6,175 nt of DNA. Source: Oscillospiraceae bacterium (GTDB lineage Bacteria; Bacillota; Clostridia; Oscillospirales; Ruminococcaceae). Where the stretch lies: assembly GCA_018110855.1 (NCBI GenBank), contig JAGBFZ010000351.1, positions 1 through 6,175 of the forward strand, read 5' to 3'. A program made the position numbers and the translations under genes. The notes under the pieces are model-generated. The model worked only from the letters and a program-made list of their open reading frames with translations, searched no databases and was not told where the DNA came from. Below are positions 5,985-6,175 of the stretch, piece after piece; positions within the stretch are counted from its first letter, which is position 1, and every line of letters begins with the position of its first letter.

Positions 5985-6054
5985 TCGATGATTACCTCCA
6001 TATTTTTTTGAATTGTACGCACCCCTCGGAGGTCACGCCCTCCGCTTTGGGCAT
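5985..6054 (-). promoter_or_regulatory. Leader of the major capsid gene with a hairpin over an extra SD-like site
   Basis: Past the terminator, the minus strand reads ATGCCCAAAGCGGAGG and then on to the capsid SD (TGGAGGTAATC). CGGAGG and CCTCCG (6039-6044 and 6027-6032) form a 6-bp inverted repeat that could hide the first SD-like site. Two tiny frames run through: a 20-codon one from the ATGCCC to a TAA inside the capsid SD, and a 13-codon one from GTG 6022 whose TGA overlaps the capsid ATG (ATGA). Either could couple translation to the capsid gene. No convincing promoter was found. The function is inferred from layout only. Confidence 0.4.
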
Positions 6055-6089
6055 AAAAAATGCGTCCCGCCCCCGAAGGAGCAGAACGC
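6055..6089 (-). terminator. Intrinsic terminator upstream of the major capsid gene
   Basis: On the minus strand GCGTTCTGCTCC and GGGGCGGGACGC pair over 12 positions (with G-T wobbles) around a TTCG tetraloop, then an A and six Ts. It lies about 70 bases before the capsid start. It would end upstream transcription or reduce it before the capsid gene, so capsid expression needs read-through, antitermination or a promoter within the short leader. Confidence 0.85.
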
Positions 6090-6112
6090 TTGTGAACTGT
6101 ATTAAATCGAAA

Positions 6113-6175
6113 CTATGCCAAAAATGCAGCAGTTTCCGAAATGGAAATGGTTGTTTCCAAAATTGAAATAACCAC
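6113..6175 (-). CDS. Possible 3' end of an upstream gene, partial
   Basis: One minus-strand frame is open from the window edge for 20 codons and ends at TAG, 24 bases before the terminator stem. It reads VVISILETTISISETAAFLA, in which ISILETT/ISISETA repeats every seven residues. The short distance to a terminator fits a gene end, but another frame is also open here and the stretch is too short to judge. Upstream of a capsid gene one would expect a prohead protease or scaffold; this tail does not identify either. Confidence 0.2.
   Translation of the reverse strand: MVISILETTISISETAAFLA
6132..6169. repeat. Two imperfect 17-base direct repeats with 21-base period, each partly palindromic
   Basis: On the plus strand GTTTCCGAAATGGAAAT (6132-6148) and GTTTCCAAAATTGAAAT (6153-6169) match at 15 of 17 positions and start 21 bases apart. 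The first holds TTTCC-N5-GGAAA, a perfect inverted repeat; the second has one mismatch in the same arms. They could be paired operators two helical turns apart, or a seven-codon repeat in a coding tail. More copies may lie beyond the edge. Confidence 0.5.

Noticed and set aside
6096..6130. Promoter candidate TTGGCA ... TACAGT upstream of the capsid terminator
   Set aside because: The spacer is only 14 bases, the -10 match is poor, and the terminator lies directly downstream.
6096..6175. Plus-strand open stretch at the right edge that could be a divergent gene
   Set aside because: The frame opens after a TGA at 6093-6095, its first ATG is at 6141 without an SD, and it covers the repeats. There is too little sequence to support a gene.
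1..6175. CRISPR array, tRNA, rRNA, insertion sequence or attachment site
   Set aside because: No regularly spaced repeats, cloverleaf-like segments, transposase motifs or flanking duplications were found on reading both strands.

Overview
The window is a block of phage structural genes, most likely from a prophage of a gut or rumen Clostridia-type Firmicute (Ruminococcus-like). This host guess rests on the protein style, the strong GGAGG(TGA) ribosome binding sites, the frequent TTG/GTG starts and a base composition near 45% GC in hand-counted lines. No host housekeeping gene, tRNA, integrase or attachment site is visible. All credible genes lie on the minus strand, so transcription runs from right to left.

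In transcription order the layout is as follows. A short region at the right edge holds a 21-base-period repeat and perhaps the end of an upstream gene. An intrinsic terminator and an untranslated leader follow (6055-6089 and 5985-6054). Then come the HK97-fold major capsid protein (4839-5984), a small phage protein (4632-4823), a gp6-like head-tail connector (4400-4684), a head-closure protein (4074-4403), a tail-terminator-like protein (3736-4077), a probable tail tube protein (3042-3731) and an unrecognised Cys-containing protein where a tail assembly chaperone is usual (2512-3042). These genes overlap or nearly touch and look translationally coupled.

Next is an AT-richer two-gene cassette that is not virion machinery. 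The first protein (1627-2499) carries the 'HDPxNGRFT' motif seen in the tails of Firmicute phage minor head (MuF-type) proteins, joined to a papain-like Cys/His domain that resembles polymorphic-toxin effectors. The second is a 64-residue protein (1443-1637) whose start overlaps the effector's end and which is a candidate immunity protein. A terminator (1409-1435) closes the cassette. After it comes the large terminase subunit (1-1386), whose 3' end lies outside the window.

Two points stand out. One is the putative phage-borne effector/immunity pair. The other is the gene order: the terminase follows the tail tube region instead of preceding portal and capsid, and no portal, prohead protease, small terminase or tape measure gene is visible. 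The leaders of the terminase and capsid genes also share a terminator-plus-motif arrangement that looks duplicated.
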